64,000 nucleotides of DNA from Bacilli bacterium (GCA_900767825.1 CAAGAN010000035.1:4957-68956), one strand, 5' to 3'; counted from the first letter of the stretch, positions 55,814 through 64,000 are shown. Notes: generated from the sequence alone by a model not told the origin. Translations and numbers: made by a program.

Positions 55814-57211
55814 CTATTTCAAAACTTTCCAGTAACCATTTTTGTTTTCGCCAACTCTAATTATGTAGTCATTTTCTCTTAGGTATCTTACGTTATTATC
55901 AACTGCGGTATTACTTATACCTAATAATACAACAAGTTCAGCCTTAGTAATATTTGGATTATGTCTCATTTCTAAAATAATTCTTTCTCTTGTTAAGTTT
56001 AATCCATGCTTTCTAGTTATAGAATTATCACCAATTTTATTGCCAACTTTATCACCAACTTTTCTATTATAATTAAATGGAATAGTAACTACTATTGAAT
56101 TGTCTCTAAATTCAAAAGCATTTCTAGAATAGTTTTCAACAATTTTTGGAACTCCTCTTCCAGGTTTATCGCTTATTCTTAACTGAGCAAAGATTTCTGA
56201 TAATTTTTCATTTACAGGAACCGATTCTCCTAAATAAAACCCTTCTAATGTTTGAGAAGGCGCTAACGTACCTCTAGAAAGAATTTCAATTCTATTAGAG
56301 TATACTGTTATCATGGGCTCATTTCCATCAACCCATTTATTGTGAAGGACCGCATTAACTATAGCTTCATTGAATGATTTTATGTCAAACAGCGGCGCTT
56401 CTTTTCTTTCTTCTTTTCTATTTGTTTCATCAGATTGAACTATGTCGATAACATCTCCATAATCTAGAAGATTTTTTAGCGAATACAAAAGACAATCAAA
56501 TCCAAATTCCTTAATAGCGTAAAGATTTGATCCTTTTGTTTCTCCTTCAAATATTGACAACCTTAATGGCAGCTGGGAGTTATCAGAAAGAAGCTGTGCC
56601 ATTATATTGTATTTTCCATCAGGAGTTAATAAATGAAGATTTTTTTTAAATGTTTCTTGCTTGATACTTATTCCTTTGCTTCCATAGTACATGAACAATT
56701 TTTCAAATGTTAAATCTTGATATAGCGATTCAGTATTAACTATTGTTGGATAACCATTTTCAAGTACTTTAAACAGTTCTTTTTCTTTTTTGGGGTTATT
56801 TTCCATTGAATCTTTTGATGACCCAATCCGAATATATCTAACTTTATTAAATGATGTTGGAATTTCTTTTGCTGCTTCAATGGCTAAAACAACAACTCTT
56901 TTTCCATTTATAACATCTTCACCGAACTCAAATTCGATTCGTGGAGAGAGATTTCTATTTAGATAGTTTTGATATGGCTCATGTCTATAGTCTTGGTAAT
57001 AATCAAAATCAGTTCCCACTATTTCGTGAGTCTCATCATTTATCCCCCATACAAAATATCCATAGTCCTTTCCTAAAAGAGCGGCCGCATTAGAAAGAGC
57101 GGAAACATATTCTCCAAGAGCGACAGGTTGAAACCAATTTTCTTTAAACTCAAACCACTCTCTTTCTTTAGAAAATTGCAATAGTTCATTAATTATTTCT
57201 TTAATTTTCAT
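55814..57211 (-). CDS. AlbA/Schlafen-like and HATPase-like transcription regulator
   Basis: The start is at 57211 (MKIKEIINELLQFS). 465 residues: N-terminal Schlafen/AlbA_2-type domain (WFEFKENW, then SNAAALLGKDYGYFVWGI), a central HATPase_c_4 domain (FNEAIVNAVLHNKW, then DKPGRGVPKIVENY), and a C-terminal winged helix (NPNITKAELVVLLGISNTAVDNNVRYL). These proteins are common near mobile DNA and are probably regulators. Its promoter lies inside a 10-bp inverted repeat, consistent with autorepression. Confidence 0.82.
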   Translation of the reverse strand: MKIKEIINELLQFSKEREWFEFKENWFQPVALGEYVSALSNAAALLGKDYGYFVWGINDETHEIVGTDFDYYQDYRHEPYQNYLNRNLSPRIEFEFGEDVINGKRVVVLAIEAAKEIPTSFNKVRYIRIGSSKDSMENNPKKEKELFKVLENGYPTIVNTESLYQDLTFEKLFMYYGSKGISIKQETFKKNLHLLTPDGKYNIMAQLLSDNSQLPLRLSIFEGETKGSNLYAIKEFGFDCLLYSLKNLLDYGDVIDIVQSDETNRKEERKEAPLFDIKSFNEAIVNAVLHNKWVDGNEPMITVYSNRIEILSRGTLAPSQTLEGFYLGESVPVNEKLSEIFAQLRISDKPGRGVPKIVENYSRNAFEFRDNSIVVTIPFNYNRKVGDKVGNKIGDNSITRKHGLNLTRERIILEMRHNPNITKAELVVLLGISNTAVDNNVRYLRENDYIIRVGENKNGYWKVLK

Positions 57212-57225
57212 TTTATCACCAACTT

Positions 57226-57268
57226 TTATTACCAAGTTTATTATATCAAAAGTTGGTAATAAATCAAT
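57226..57268. promoter_or_regulatory. Promoter within an inverted-repeat operator for the AlbA/HATPase gene
   Basis: TTATTACCAA (57226-57235) and TTGGTAATAA (57253-57262) flank a minus-strand TATAAT (57240-57245); TTGATT lies 16 bases upstream. A second nested repeat, CCAACTTTT/AAAAGTTGG, overlaps it, so the protein may bind cooperatively. Confidence 0.6.
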
Positions 57269-57443
57269 GATAAAAAGAAGATATACATATTTTTTAGTAA
57301 TCATTATCAAATAAAAGAATTTTTAATTAAAAAATGCTGATTTGCACGTAGGTGATAAATTGCATATCTTAGTGCTATAATATCCAAGCCATCTACCAAT
57401 GACAGAAAGAGATTCGTTGGTGGACAAATAAGGCTCTGAGACT

Positions 57444-57486
57444 TGGCGGTTTCTCCTTGTTTGCCCACCAATGATAGAAACCGCCA
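57444..57486. repeat. 11-bp inverted repeat within insertion-sequence debris
   Basis: TGGCGGTTTCT and AGAAACCGCCA enclose 21 bases; AACCGCCA recurs at about 57716. Probably an end or internal structure of the degraded insertion sequence. Confidence 0.5.
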
Positions 57487-57489
57487 CAC

Positions 57490-57669
57490 ATGAACAAAAG
57501 CAACAGACCATACGGCCCAAGGACTTTGAAGTCCCAATTTTCCAAGCCCAAGGAAACAGACGAACTGTCGAATCTGATTCGGGGGAACATGTCTGAATGG
57601 GATTCGTCAAAGCACGGTCGGAAGAGCGATGATAAAGGCAATATAATTTTTAACAATTGGGAGCGCTGA
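57490..57669 (+). pseudogene. Probable transposase C-terminal fragment
   Basis: A 59-codon frame ending FNNWER then TGA, rich in serine, lysine and aspartate and in GC relative to flanks. With the zinc-ribbon fragment just downstream on the same strand it appears to be debris of an insertion sequence. Family not recognised from this piece alone. Confidence 0.35.
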
Positions 57670-57727
57670 CATTTTTGGAGCTTGGTGGTTCCGGGGAAAC
57701 GCTCCCCGAACGGTGGAACCGCCAATT

Positions 57728-58003
57728 ATGAAAATAAACCAAGATGAGGCCCTGAAGGCCAAATTTTCGGATACGTTTGGATCGTCGAGGATGTTGGTCT
57801 CGACCATTTCCGAGTGGTATGAAGCAAAGCATCGCAAGCCATCAAGCGAGGAGGTAGAGTTCATAAACTCCATACCAATAGAATCCTGCCCATACTGTGA
57901 ATCGAGCTCCATAAGGAAGGATGGAAGGTCAAAGAAAACGGGACTTGCAACCATGGAGTGCAAGGACTGTGGGAGGAAGTTGATAGAGGCTATCTATATT
58001 TGA
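57728..58003 (+). pseudogene. Transposase N-terminal fragment with zinc ribbon
   Basis: 91 residues. CPYCESSSIRKDGRSKKTG followed by CKDCGRK is the N-terminal zinc ribbon of IS1595/IS1-like transposases. No catalytic domain follows, only a TGA, so it is truncated. The start is placed at 57728. Composition is richer in GC than the host average, consistent with acquired DNA. Confidence 0.6.
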
Positions 58004-58107
58004 CCAAAAAGAAAATATAACATTCACCAGCTTGGGCAACATAGTCAAAAATACCCGTGGTCAAGGATGAATTTGATATTTGGATACCATTTGTTACAAC
58101 AACTCTG

Positions 58108-58341
58108 TCAAATAACACTTGGGTTTTCATATTCTCGATCAGGAAAAGAGACTTGAGTATTTAAAGCATTAATCGTAACAGGAGGAATAGGCTTATTATA
58201 ATTATTGATAACTATCGAATCTTCATAAACATAAATCTGCACGGTTCGCGGGTTCTCATAGTCTTTATGAACAATCGCATTCGTTATTAGCTCTTCGCAT
58301 GCGGAATATGGAAAGTTGTATATCCTCCTACTTTCGAGTTT
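58108..58341 (-). pseudogene. Fragment of an AlbA/HATPase-type regulator
   Basis: On the minus strand the frame reads FPYSACEELITNAIVHKDY, then VQIYVYEDSIVINN and NKPIPPVTIN, ending at TGA 58108. This matches the HATPase_c_4 core of the gene at 55814 but is not a close copy of it. No start, N-terminal domain or winged helix remain. Confidence 0.6.
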
Positions 58342-58344
58342 GTT

Positions 58345-58551
58345 TTATGCTGTTTGGCAAGACTTGATATAAAGGTCAATATCGTTGACGATATATTTAG
58401 TTCCCGTGGTATGCAATGCCTCATAAAAATCTTGGATATATTCGAATACCGAATACTTATTGAACAAGGTCATAACGTCCTTGCCCGTCATTCCTTTTTG
58501 GTTTTTGTATTCTTCAACGCAAAGCACCATAAATGGTAATTCTTTACTCAT
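58345..58551 (-). CDS. DUF3791-like small protein
   Basis: 68 residues. FMVLCVEEYKNQKGMTGKDV, then LHTTGTKYIVNDIDLYI matches DUF3791, a family usually beside DUF3990 proteins. Last gene of a four-gene cassette on the minus strand, four bases after the 78-residue gene. Possibly the antitoxin or an accessory of the cassette. Confidence 0.65.
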   Translation of the reverse strand: MSKELPFMVLCVEEYKNQKGMTGKDVMTLFNKYSVFEYIQDFYEALHTTGTKYIVNDIDLYIKSCQTA

Positions 58552-58554
58552 AGT

Positions 58555-58791
58555 TCATTCCTCCGGAAAAATAACTTCTCCTGTCTCTTTCTCATGTTTC
58601 CACATTGAATAAAGGGTCATAGGGCTGAAATGCCACATCTTTGTTTCTTCTTTTGCAAGCATTTCATAGGTCTTGGAGTAATAAAATTCGTTCATAGCGG
58701 AAATATCGTCAAGACCTTCGTTCTTCACTATGAGATCAATCGTTTGCGGTATAAGCGCGATACTCAATATAGAATTGAATTTCTCGTCCAT
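58555..58791 (-). CDS. Small protein of the DUF3990/DUF3791 cassette
   Basis: 78 residues, helical, with YYSKTYEMLAKEETKMW and a proline/glutamate C-terminus. I have a vague recollection of similar genes at this position in other DUF3990 loci, but no named domain. It starts one base after the DUF3990 gene. Confidence 0.6.
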   Translation of the reverse strand: MDEKFNSILSIALIPQTIDLIVKNEGLDDISAMNEFYYSKTYEMLAKEETKMWHFSPMTLYSMWKHEKETGEVIFPEE

Positions 58792-58792
58792 T

Positions 58793-59275
58793 TTATCGCA
58801 CCTCCTCGGATTTTACGAATTTCAAGAGTGAAATTGCCTCGTTTGTCGCAAACACATATTGGTTAAACAACTTCTTGATCTTTAAGGATTCAAGTGCTTG
58901 TTCTTTGGTTAAAAGTCCCGAAGAGTAGACTTGGAGAGTTCTATAAACATCATCATTTGCGACTGCTCCGATTATAAGGTCATATTGCTCTCCGTCATAG
59001 GTTCCATTTCTATGTGCACAAACAAAGTCAAGCCATTCCTCATCAGGAGCATTGAAACGCTTGATTTTAAGTAGTTCGCTACCGAAATTATCATCTATTT
59101 CATACACATTGACTGTCGATGTGCCGCCTTTGCGTACTACAACCTTTTTGGCGAAGTTATCGGCTTGCGCCTTATTGGATGTTGTATAGAAACCGTAACC
59201 AAAGTCAAGGAATCTATTTTGCTCAATAAGTATCGGCTTTTCCACTACCATATTACTACCGTGGTATAAATTCAT
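58793..59275 (-). CDS. DUF3990 protein, possible ADP-ribosyltransferase-like toxin
   Basis: 160 residues. It begins [13 protein letters not shown], then [20 protein letters not shown], the DUF3990 signature resembling the core strands of ADP-ribosyltransferase folds. Proposed toxin of the cassette; a catalytic glutamate or target is not evident by eye. It overlaps the upstream gene by four bases. Confidence 0.72.
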   Translation of the reverse strand: MNLYHGSNMVVEKPILIEQNRFLDFGYGFYTTSNKAQADNFAKKVVVRKGGTSTVNVYEIDDNFGSELLKIKRFNAPDEEWLDFVCAHRNGTYDGEQYDLIIGAVANDDVYRTLQVYSSGLLTKEQALESLKIKKLFNQYVFATNEAISLLKFVKSEEVR

Positions 59276-59577
59276 AACATAGCCTCCAGCTTTTTTATTT
59301 TCGCCTTTTCTTCTTTTAACTTTTTCATAATTTCTTCTATTTGACTGCGGCGAGTGAGCCCCTCACGAATTGATGTTAAACTACCTTCGTTCTTGCCAAT
59401 ATATTTACTTACTACCTTTTTCCCGTCACGGTAATACAAATAATAATAGGTTTTGCCATTAACTGTTTTAGGTATTATTTTTCCTCTTGGTAGTTTCTCA
59501 AGCTCTTTTGTGTATTCGATTATCATTTTCTCGTTTCTGGCTTCTTCACGAAAGATAACCATCATTAGCATGCTCAT
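59272..59577 (-). CDS. DUF6788-like short protein
   Basis: 101 residues from the first ATG; an internal start at 59526 ([15 protein letters not shown]) is also plausible because the conserved part begins there. The pattern [25 protein letters not shown], then a coiled coil of Lys/Glu ([17 protein letters not shown]) resembles DUF6788. First gene of the cassette; perhaps its DNA-binding regulator, which is inference. Confidence 0.6.
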   Translation of the reverse strand: MSMLMMVIFREEARNEKMIIEYTKELEKLPRGKIIPKTVNGKTYYYLYYRDGKKVVSKYIGKNEGSLTSIREGLTRRSQIEEIMKKLKEEKAKIKKLEAML

Positions 59578-59595
59578 TCTTCATCACCCACTGTT

Positions 59596-59601
59596 ATTAT
59601 A
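59596..59601 (-). promoter_or_regulatory. -10 box of the DUF3990 cassette
   Basis: TATAAT on the minus strand about 20 bases before the first start codon; TTAAAA lies 16 bases upstream as a weak -35. Confidence 0.45.
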
Positions 59602-59793
59602 CCCAACATTTTTATTTTTTTAATACTTTTTGTTGGATAAATGATGAAAATGTGAATCCTGTTATTTGATAGAGTCGTTGCAACAAACTCAAAGCTTTTC
59701 TTGATATGGCTCATGACACGAATGATAATATAAGTGCTTAGAAATAAGCCGGTGACCCTCAGCCGTAAATGCAGGAGTTTTATAACTAGGTGC

Positions 59794-59818
59794 GCTCCGC
59801 CATAATGGAGCATTTTTT
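59794..59818 (+). terminator. Intrinsic terminator in decayed region
   Basis: GCTCC-GCCATAAT-GGAGC then ATTTTTT. The gene it served is no longer recognisable. Confidence 0.65.
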
Positions 59819-59898
59819 ATGCGAATCGCGCAAATTTGTGATGTCTACGTTGAATTATTAAGAAAACAGTTTCCAAGAATCATGGACGAGAAACGTAT

Positions 59899-60018
59899 TC
59901 ATCGCTCGCACACAAGAAAATATGTTTGAACCGGTAATATAAAAGTAAACACTATGTGGTACTGACAATTCCACCTGGTATGTGATAGACTACTTTCGTC
60001 ATCATTCTTATGTGGCAT
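59899..60018 (-). pseudogene. tnpA: IS200-type transposase tnpA, N-terminal remnant
   Basis: From ATG at 60018 the first residues end in SLSHTRWNCQYHIVF, the conserved start of IS200/IS605 TnpA. After this the frame becomes unrelated sequence and stops after 39 residues, so the rest, including the HUH histidines and catalytic tyrosine, is missing. AAAGGAG precedes the ATG, inside the left-end palindrome. Confidence 0.7.
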
Positions 60019-60086
60019 AATAAAAACTCCTTTCTATGACAAGGCAACTGGACGTGCCCTATTATACCAAAGGAGTTTTTATTATG
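60016..60086. mobile_element. IS200 left-end palindrome
   Basis: CATAATAAAAACTCCTTT (60016-60033) and AAAGGAGTTTTTATTATG (60069-60086) are perfect complements over 18 bases with a 35-base loop. A second hairpin, GCCTC/GAGGC then GGTTTTATTT, follows at about 60112-60133. Both suit the hairpin ends recognised by Y1 transposases and their insulating terminators. Confidence 0.65.
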
Positions 60087-60776
60087 TGCCCAACGCTTCC
60101 GCTTCTTCATTTCTCGCCTCTATAAGAGGCGGTTTTATTTACGTTCACCGCTTACACGCTGGCCGATAAATAAAAACCGAAACCGGCTTCTTACCAAGGG
60201 ACTACCTGTGAGACCTTTACAAATAATCAAGAATATATTTATTCAGCAAGCATTACTACCTGAGAGAATTAATTGCTGAACCCTCTCGACTTCAATAACA
60301 TAATATCAATTTAGTTCTTTCGCAATATTTTTATCCAAACAGATTTTGTTCAGCTGATTTCTAACTATTGAAGCCACTGGTTCCAACGCTGCGTCAGTAT
60401 AAATCCATAGAACATATCTGCTTTTAAATGATAAGCAACCATTTTGATGTCACAAAATGTGACCGCAAAATATCACCTAGCTCATTTTTACTTAGCCTAT
60501 TGTTTGACAAAGCCATATTATTTGTAGCCACATAGCTTTTATGACTACAAATAAAAATCAAATATATTTCATGAAAATAAGTTCGTTAGAAATGCGAATA
60601 AATAGATAATATGTCAAAAAGTGTAAAGCATTTTTGATAAAAACAATTAAACAAAAATTGACGTGACTTGACAGAATCATTGCAACAAACTGCATCTAGG
60701 CATGAATTCAACCACTAACTAATGGTATTTGGTTATGCCGCCTAAATTAGCTAATGCCGTGTTCCTTTTTGCTATA

Positions 60777-60941
60777 TTATTTTCTTTCAATTTTATAGAT
60801 TTTTCTATCAGGATACTTTGCTTGGTATCTTTGCAAGGCAAGGGCTTCACTAGGCGCATGAACAAAATCGGCACCTGCGTTGTGGGTTACTTTCCATAAT
60901 ACCGCATCCCCTTCATAATGACTAAAGCCTAAATATCCCAT
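60777..60941 (-). CDS. 54-residue protein of unknown function
   Basis: A short frame beginning MGYLGFSHYEGDAVLW and ending YKIERK. GGAGAAG lies just upstream and it starts four bases after the stop of the 287-residue gene, so it is likely a real, cotranslated gene. No family known to me. Confidence 0.55.
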   Translation of the reverse strand: MGYLGFSHYEGDAVLWKVTHNAGADFVHAPSEALALQRYQAKYPDRKIYKIERK

Positions 60942-60945
60942 ATGA

Positions 60946-61809
60946 TTACTTCTTCTCCAATCTACTTAATTTTTCTTCAAAATACCCTTTGTCTTTTGCG
61001 ACTTCCTTACAACTTAAAAACAATTGCTTTTCATTTTTCATTAGTCCATCCATGATATAGAATGTCTTTTTATCATAGACCCAAGACTCGGCTTCAAAAT
61101 CAAAAGGTCCATTATTTCTGACCATTTGTCTAAAAATATAATTCAAAACATCTAAGAGCAAAGTTTTAAAAGCCGCTTCTTCCAATGGATTATTGTCAAA
61201 ATCTTTTAGAATTGATTCGAAAACTTCAGCAAATTTAATCAAATAAATAAGAAGCGGGTTCTTGGTAGCAGAAAACAATACATCAGTGTCCATCATTCTT
61301 TGCAGTTCAGTAATATTTCCGCTTTCATCAATCCAAAAATCACGATTAGCTAGTTTAAAATTTTGTATCAAAGTGTATTTGATTGAACTGTCTATTATGT
61401 CTAAACGTGTGAGAAGATTTTTGAAGCCCTTTTGTTCTTTTTCCAACGCCTCAAAATAACAGTCAAAAAGAGTTGTTGGAATCTCTCCTCCATCAGCTGG
61501 TTCGTGATAAAATTCATGGCAATAACGTTGGAATGCCCAAACATCGTAAACAATATCGCTGCCACTTAAAAATGATTCCCACATTTTATCATCTTTTACA
61601 TAGCTTTTTCTCGAAAGATAAATATTCAACACTTCCTTGTTTTCCGGATTTAAAAACCATTGGACAGGTTGTTTAAACGGTTTCTTTGGATCCGGTTCTT
61701 TTTTTGGTTCGGATGTAGTTTCTGTGCTATTTGTGTTTTCGGAAGTGAAGCTATTAGCTAAATCTTTAAAATTTGAAGCTAGTTCTTTTAAAAAATTCTT
61801 TAATCCCAT
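60946..61809 (-). CDS. Unknown 287-residue protein
   Basis: Begins with an amphipathic stretch and a serine/threonine/glutamate/lysine-rich linker (about 20-45) followed by a helical domain rich in Phe, Tyr and Trp. No signal or membrane helix. Second last gene in a four-gene operon of unknowns. I do not recognise the family; the linker and N-terminal helix could mediate attachment to another protein. Confidence 0.6.
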   Translation of the reverse strand: MGLKNFLKELASNFKDLANSFTSENTNSTETTSEPKKEPDPKKPFKQPVQWFLNPENKEVLNIYLSRKSYVKDDKMWESFLSGSDIVYDVWAFQRYCHEFYHEPADGGEIPTTLFDCYFEALEKEQKGFKNLLTRLDIIDSSIKYTLIQNFKLANRDFWIDESGNITELQRMMDTDVLFSATKNPLLIYLIKFAEVFESILKDFDNNPLEEAAFKTLLLDVLNYIFRQMVRNNGPFDFEAESWVYDKKTFYIMDGLMKNEKQLFLSCKEVAKDKGYFEEKLSRLEKK

Positions 61810-61820
61810 AATAATTTCCC

Positions 61821-62030
61821 TTATCTATTTCCATACATTCCTATCAAAGAGCCAGCCATATTTCCTTTAAAAAGGATCTTTCCATAAGCATCTTTGGTAA
61901 CATTTAGTCCACGATCATAGCGACCTAAAATTCTACCACCGGCGTCTTTAGCGATAATGTCTCCATTACTTTGTTCATCTAAATATCCGATAATTCTTCC
62001 ACTAAAATCTTTAATTATTTCTCTAGACAT
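61821..62030 (-). CDS. Short repeat protein with GRI(I/L)G units
   Basis: 69 residues containing DFSGRIIGYLD, DAGGRILGRYD and DAYGKILFKG, short beta-hairpin repeats of about 20 residues. Such repeats occur in membrane-associated or tail-like accessory proteins, but no function is known. It lies 11 bases before the 287-residue gene. AGGAGA precedes the start. Confidence 0.6.
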   Translation of the reverse strand: MSREIIKDFSGRIIGYLDEQSNGDIIAKDAGGRILGRYDRGLNVTKDAYGKILFKGNMAGSLIGMYGNR

Positions 62031-62082
62031 TTTTTCTCCTTTTTTTCTATACTAAAATCCCGCAGTATCATTTTTTGATACT

Positions 62083-62301
62083 TTAGTAATTTTTCAAAAT
62101 GTACTCTTGCGACTTCTTCTTGTAGATGAGGTCATAACTTTTGTTAAAGTTATAAATGTATGCCCTCAATTCCTGAATATACCTTTTGAATTTTAAATCA
62201 GATATTTCTAGTTCATTTATAACATCCGCTTTCTTTATGCTTCCTTTCGTTATAAGCGTGTCGAAAATATATAGCAAAGATTGAGTTTTATTTACCTGCA
62301 T
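62083..62301 (-). CDS. Small winged-helix DNA-binding protein
   Basis: 72 residues. IFDTLITKGSIKKADVINELEISDLKFKRYIQEL is an HTH_11/DeoR-like fold as found at the N-terminus of WYL regulators, but no ligand domain follows. First gene of the operon; a palindrome, AGGTATACCT (62325-62334), sits next to its TATAAA -10 box and may be its operator. Confidence 0.65.
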   Translation of the reverse strand: MQVNKTQSLLYIFDTLITKGSIKKADVINELEISDLKFKRYIQELRAYIYNFNKSYDLIYKKKSQEYILKNY

Positions 62302-62445
62302 ATCTTTTTTCCTTTGTTTATATGAGGTATACCTGCTAACTCGTCGACACCACCATTATCAAGAAAGAAAGCAAAAAATGACCATCAAATGAATGGTAAA
62401 AATATAAAATAAATTAAGAAAACGACCTATTTTATTTGAAATATC
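62302..62445. promoter_or_regulatory. Promoter region of the 72-residue HTH gene
   Basis: TATAAA on the minus strand at 62317-62322, overlapped upstream by AGGTATACCT. The remainder up to the next gene has no coding signal. Confidence 0.4.
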
Positions 62446-63886
62446 TTATCTAGATACCTTAATCATTGGCCTAATTCCAAAATTTAAGTCGTTATAAATT
62501 TCGGTATTAGAAATCCCGCCAGTTGAGGATACCAAAAGAATAGTGTTAGAATTTGAATTTCCCGGTGTTCTTGTGTAATAGTCTGACCTAAAACCATTTT
62601 CAATCCAAGCTTGATTAATCCTTGCATAATCAGTTAAATAACAAATTTGGCTGGAGGAAAAATTCAAACCATATGATTCGCTTGTTATTTCTTTGACGCT
62701 CGGAAGATAAACTTTATCAAATGTGTTATCACATAGATAAACATTATCTTCATAATATGTCGAAGTGATTGAATTGTTGACTTCACCAACGATTAATCTT
62801 GAGTAATCGTTGAAAAATGCTTTTGAGACAAATTGGTTATTAAGCCAGGATCTTATTAATGAATCCTTGTAATTATTAAGCCCATTCGAATATTGGCCGA
62901 CATCAATTAAAGAATTGGATAACAGCAAATAATAGTCATCTGTTTTCTCTAAAATGTTCCACTTGATAGGCTCGACTGCAAACCAATAAGATTCTCCATC
63001 GACAAAGAATTCATTGTCGTTAAATTTTTCAAAGGAATGGTTAGATGCATAGCACTTCTTTGCAGTTTGCTTGCAGTAATACTTGTCTTCATATCGATAG
63101 TACCCATTCGCATCAGTTTCTGTTAATAGGTTTAATTTGTTGATGATTTCGCTATCGGACACATGGCTTTGGGGATATAGGCCAAAATATAGGGTTTTGT
63201 CTTTTTCCGTATAATCGTCAATCTGCTTTGTTTTCGCATAGTGGCAATCTTGGCATGTGTATATGATTTTATCGCCCTTTATAATGCCTTCGCCAAGTGT
63301 ATGAAGGGCCTTATCAAAGGACACGTTATCAACGCTACATATGTGATAATGGAATTCCTCGTCGAAATGCCAACCACCACTAGCCATATGGCCTTTAGGA
63401 GAGATCGTTTCTTTAACAACATGGTTGCAGACTAAACATGTTTTTGTTTTTTCGCCAGGTTCCACACATGTAGGATTTTTGCTGACGTATGAGTTGAAAT
63501 CATGATCCGCTATCTCGATTTGATTTCCATTTTCATCAAGCTTCCAGTGATGTATATCGTCCGAGTGGTATAAACCCACCTCGCCAATTGGACTTTTATT
63601 TTTGTTAATAAGCGTAACCGATGTTGCGGTTGCAACACTGCCTGCTACGACAAATACCACAACAGGGATAATGACAAGCCTCTTTTTCTTTTTCGTTTTT
63701 ATGGGTTGCTGATTATCTTTTTTAACGACAAAATACAGTTCATCGCAAGTGCAATCAAAGATTTCCATTAATTTGATGAATTGGCTTCCGTCCAAAGAAG
63801 AATCGTTATTTTCGATATATGATAGCGTTTTATTGCTTATCGAAAGCCTCGCGCCAAGTTCTATTTGGGTTAATTGTTTTTAAAAC
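62446..63886 (-). CDS. Xre-HTH, membrane-anchored protein with external DUF6273-like domain
   Basis: The clean frame to 63795 starts at a TTG. Upstream, LTQIELGARLSISNKTLSY in the same frame is the core of an Xre HTH, so the gene begins further up; a TAA near 63880 blocks the frame, and one extra base would open it. Order: HTH, linker, membrane helix (LVIIPVVVFVVAGSVATATSV), two Cys/His clusters (CLVCNH, then CQDC), and a domain similar to the C-terminus of the variable surface protein (GLYPQ-VSDS, YWFAVEPIKWNIL, YYTRTP, GIRPM). A membrane-tethered regulator with a surface sensor is possible. Confidence 0.65.
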
Positions 63887-63921
63887 GTTATTTGCAAACG
63901 GGTGATGATTTTTAGGCACAT

Positions 63922-63978
63922 GGTATAATGTTAACGCTCATAGAAAGGGAGCAACAAAAGACCTTTCTGAGGTTAACA
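63922..63978 (+). promoter_or_regulatory. Extended -10 promoter followed by a long hairpin
   Basis: TGGTATAATG at 63921-63930 is an extended -10 on the plus strand, without a good -35. From 63929 TGTTAAC, CTCA and AGAAAGG pair with CCTTTCT, GAG and GTTAACA ending at 63978, leaving two bulges. It may be the leader of a gene or RNA running past the window. Confidence 0.4.
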
Positions 63979-64000
63979 TTGTTTTGGTACGTGGTGGTCC

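Larger units (their letters stand above)
59602..60776. other. Decayed accessory DNA without intact genes
   Basis: Contains a plus-strand terminator hairpin (GCTCC/GGAGC followed by TTTTTT, 59794-59818), an IS200 remnant (59899-60140), and scattered frames with many stops. Two sequences, at 59661-59688 and 60665-60690, share a core translating as DR(V/I)(V/I)ATN; a third relative is at 58090-58116 in the other orientation. They look like ends of related destroyed genes. Confidence 0.5.

Noticed and set aside
57323..57963. Overlapping minus-strand frames of 95-118 codons
   Set aside because: They are antisense to transposase-like fragments in GC-rich debris, with no ribosome sites or family features.
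63950..64000. T-box leader at the window end (GGTACGTGGTGGTCC)
   Set aside because: The conserved T-box core and stem I features are not present; the sequence is cut off too early to judge.

Overview
The window is about two-thirds AT and reads as a chromosome segment of a gut-type, low-GC Bacilli/Mollicutes-related bacterium (an RF39- or Erysipelotrichales-like lineage is my inference). Supporting points are AT-rich coding, strong AGGAGG ribosome sites, lipoproteins and Sec signals without outer-membrane features, a mycoplasma-like MalK/UgpC ATPase with a large insertion, and heavy reliance on purine and uracil salvage. TGA serves as a stop and tryptophan is TGG in the genes read, so the genetic code is standard. 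No rRNA, tRNA or CRISPR array was recognised.

Layout. (1) 1-14.2 kb, minus strand: one long glycan-uptake locus with two CUT1 permeases, a membrane-anchored surface protein, a substrate-binding lipoprotein, an ATPase, three related putative glycoside hydrolases carrying an Asp-Glu-Pro motif, a frameshifted surface protein and the start of a GH95-like enzyme. A divergent PocR/AraC regulator (14.3-15.1 kb) probably controls it. (2) 15-31.4 kb: nucleotide salvage, with hpt, upp, apt, guaB, prs, a second hpt, a uracil-type permease, a riboswitch-controlled purine permease and guaA. Between them lie an AEC transporter, an AbrB-like gene flanked by palindromic repeats, a probable structured small RNA, a PBECR-like putative nuclease and an AAA-ATPase/PDDEXK protein. 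LacI-type (cre/PurR-like) operators recur at three of these promoters.

(3) 31.4-32.3 kb is non-coding with possible group II intron remnants. (4) 32.3-42 kb, minus: a single WYL-regulated operon encoding a ComEC-like metallo-hydrolase lipoprotein, a second lipoprotein, two permeases and an ATPase of an ABC exporter-like complex, a secreted MACPF pore-forming protein with GLUG repeats, a small lipoprotein and an unknown protein. (5) 42-48.9 kb, minus: a TerY-P-like signalling triad (kinase, two vWA proteins, PP2C) with an acidic beta-rich protein, next to a soluble FtsH-like AAA protease. (6) 49-53 kb: a diversity-generating-retroelement-like target: a large surface protein with InlB-type repeats and a GC-rich variable C-terminus, a perfect downstream hairpin and a broken avd gene, but no reverse transcriptase in the window. 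Beside it is a DUF2971 gene whose promoter spacer contains a ten-base G run.

(7) 53.3-64 kb: glnA, then accessory DNA with a HEPN protein behind a broken mobile-element gene, an AlbA/HATPase regulator, insertion-sequence fragments, a DUF3990/DUF3791 putative toxin cassette, an IS200 remnant, a four-gene operon of unknowns, and a membrane-tethered Xre protein sharing the DUF6273-like domain of the variable protein.

Several single-base frameshifts sit in or near short homopolymers (about 3950, 41728, 47040, 52190 and 63880). They may be residual sequencing errors, phase-variable tracts or real decay; raw reads are needed to tell which.
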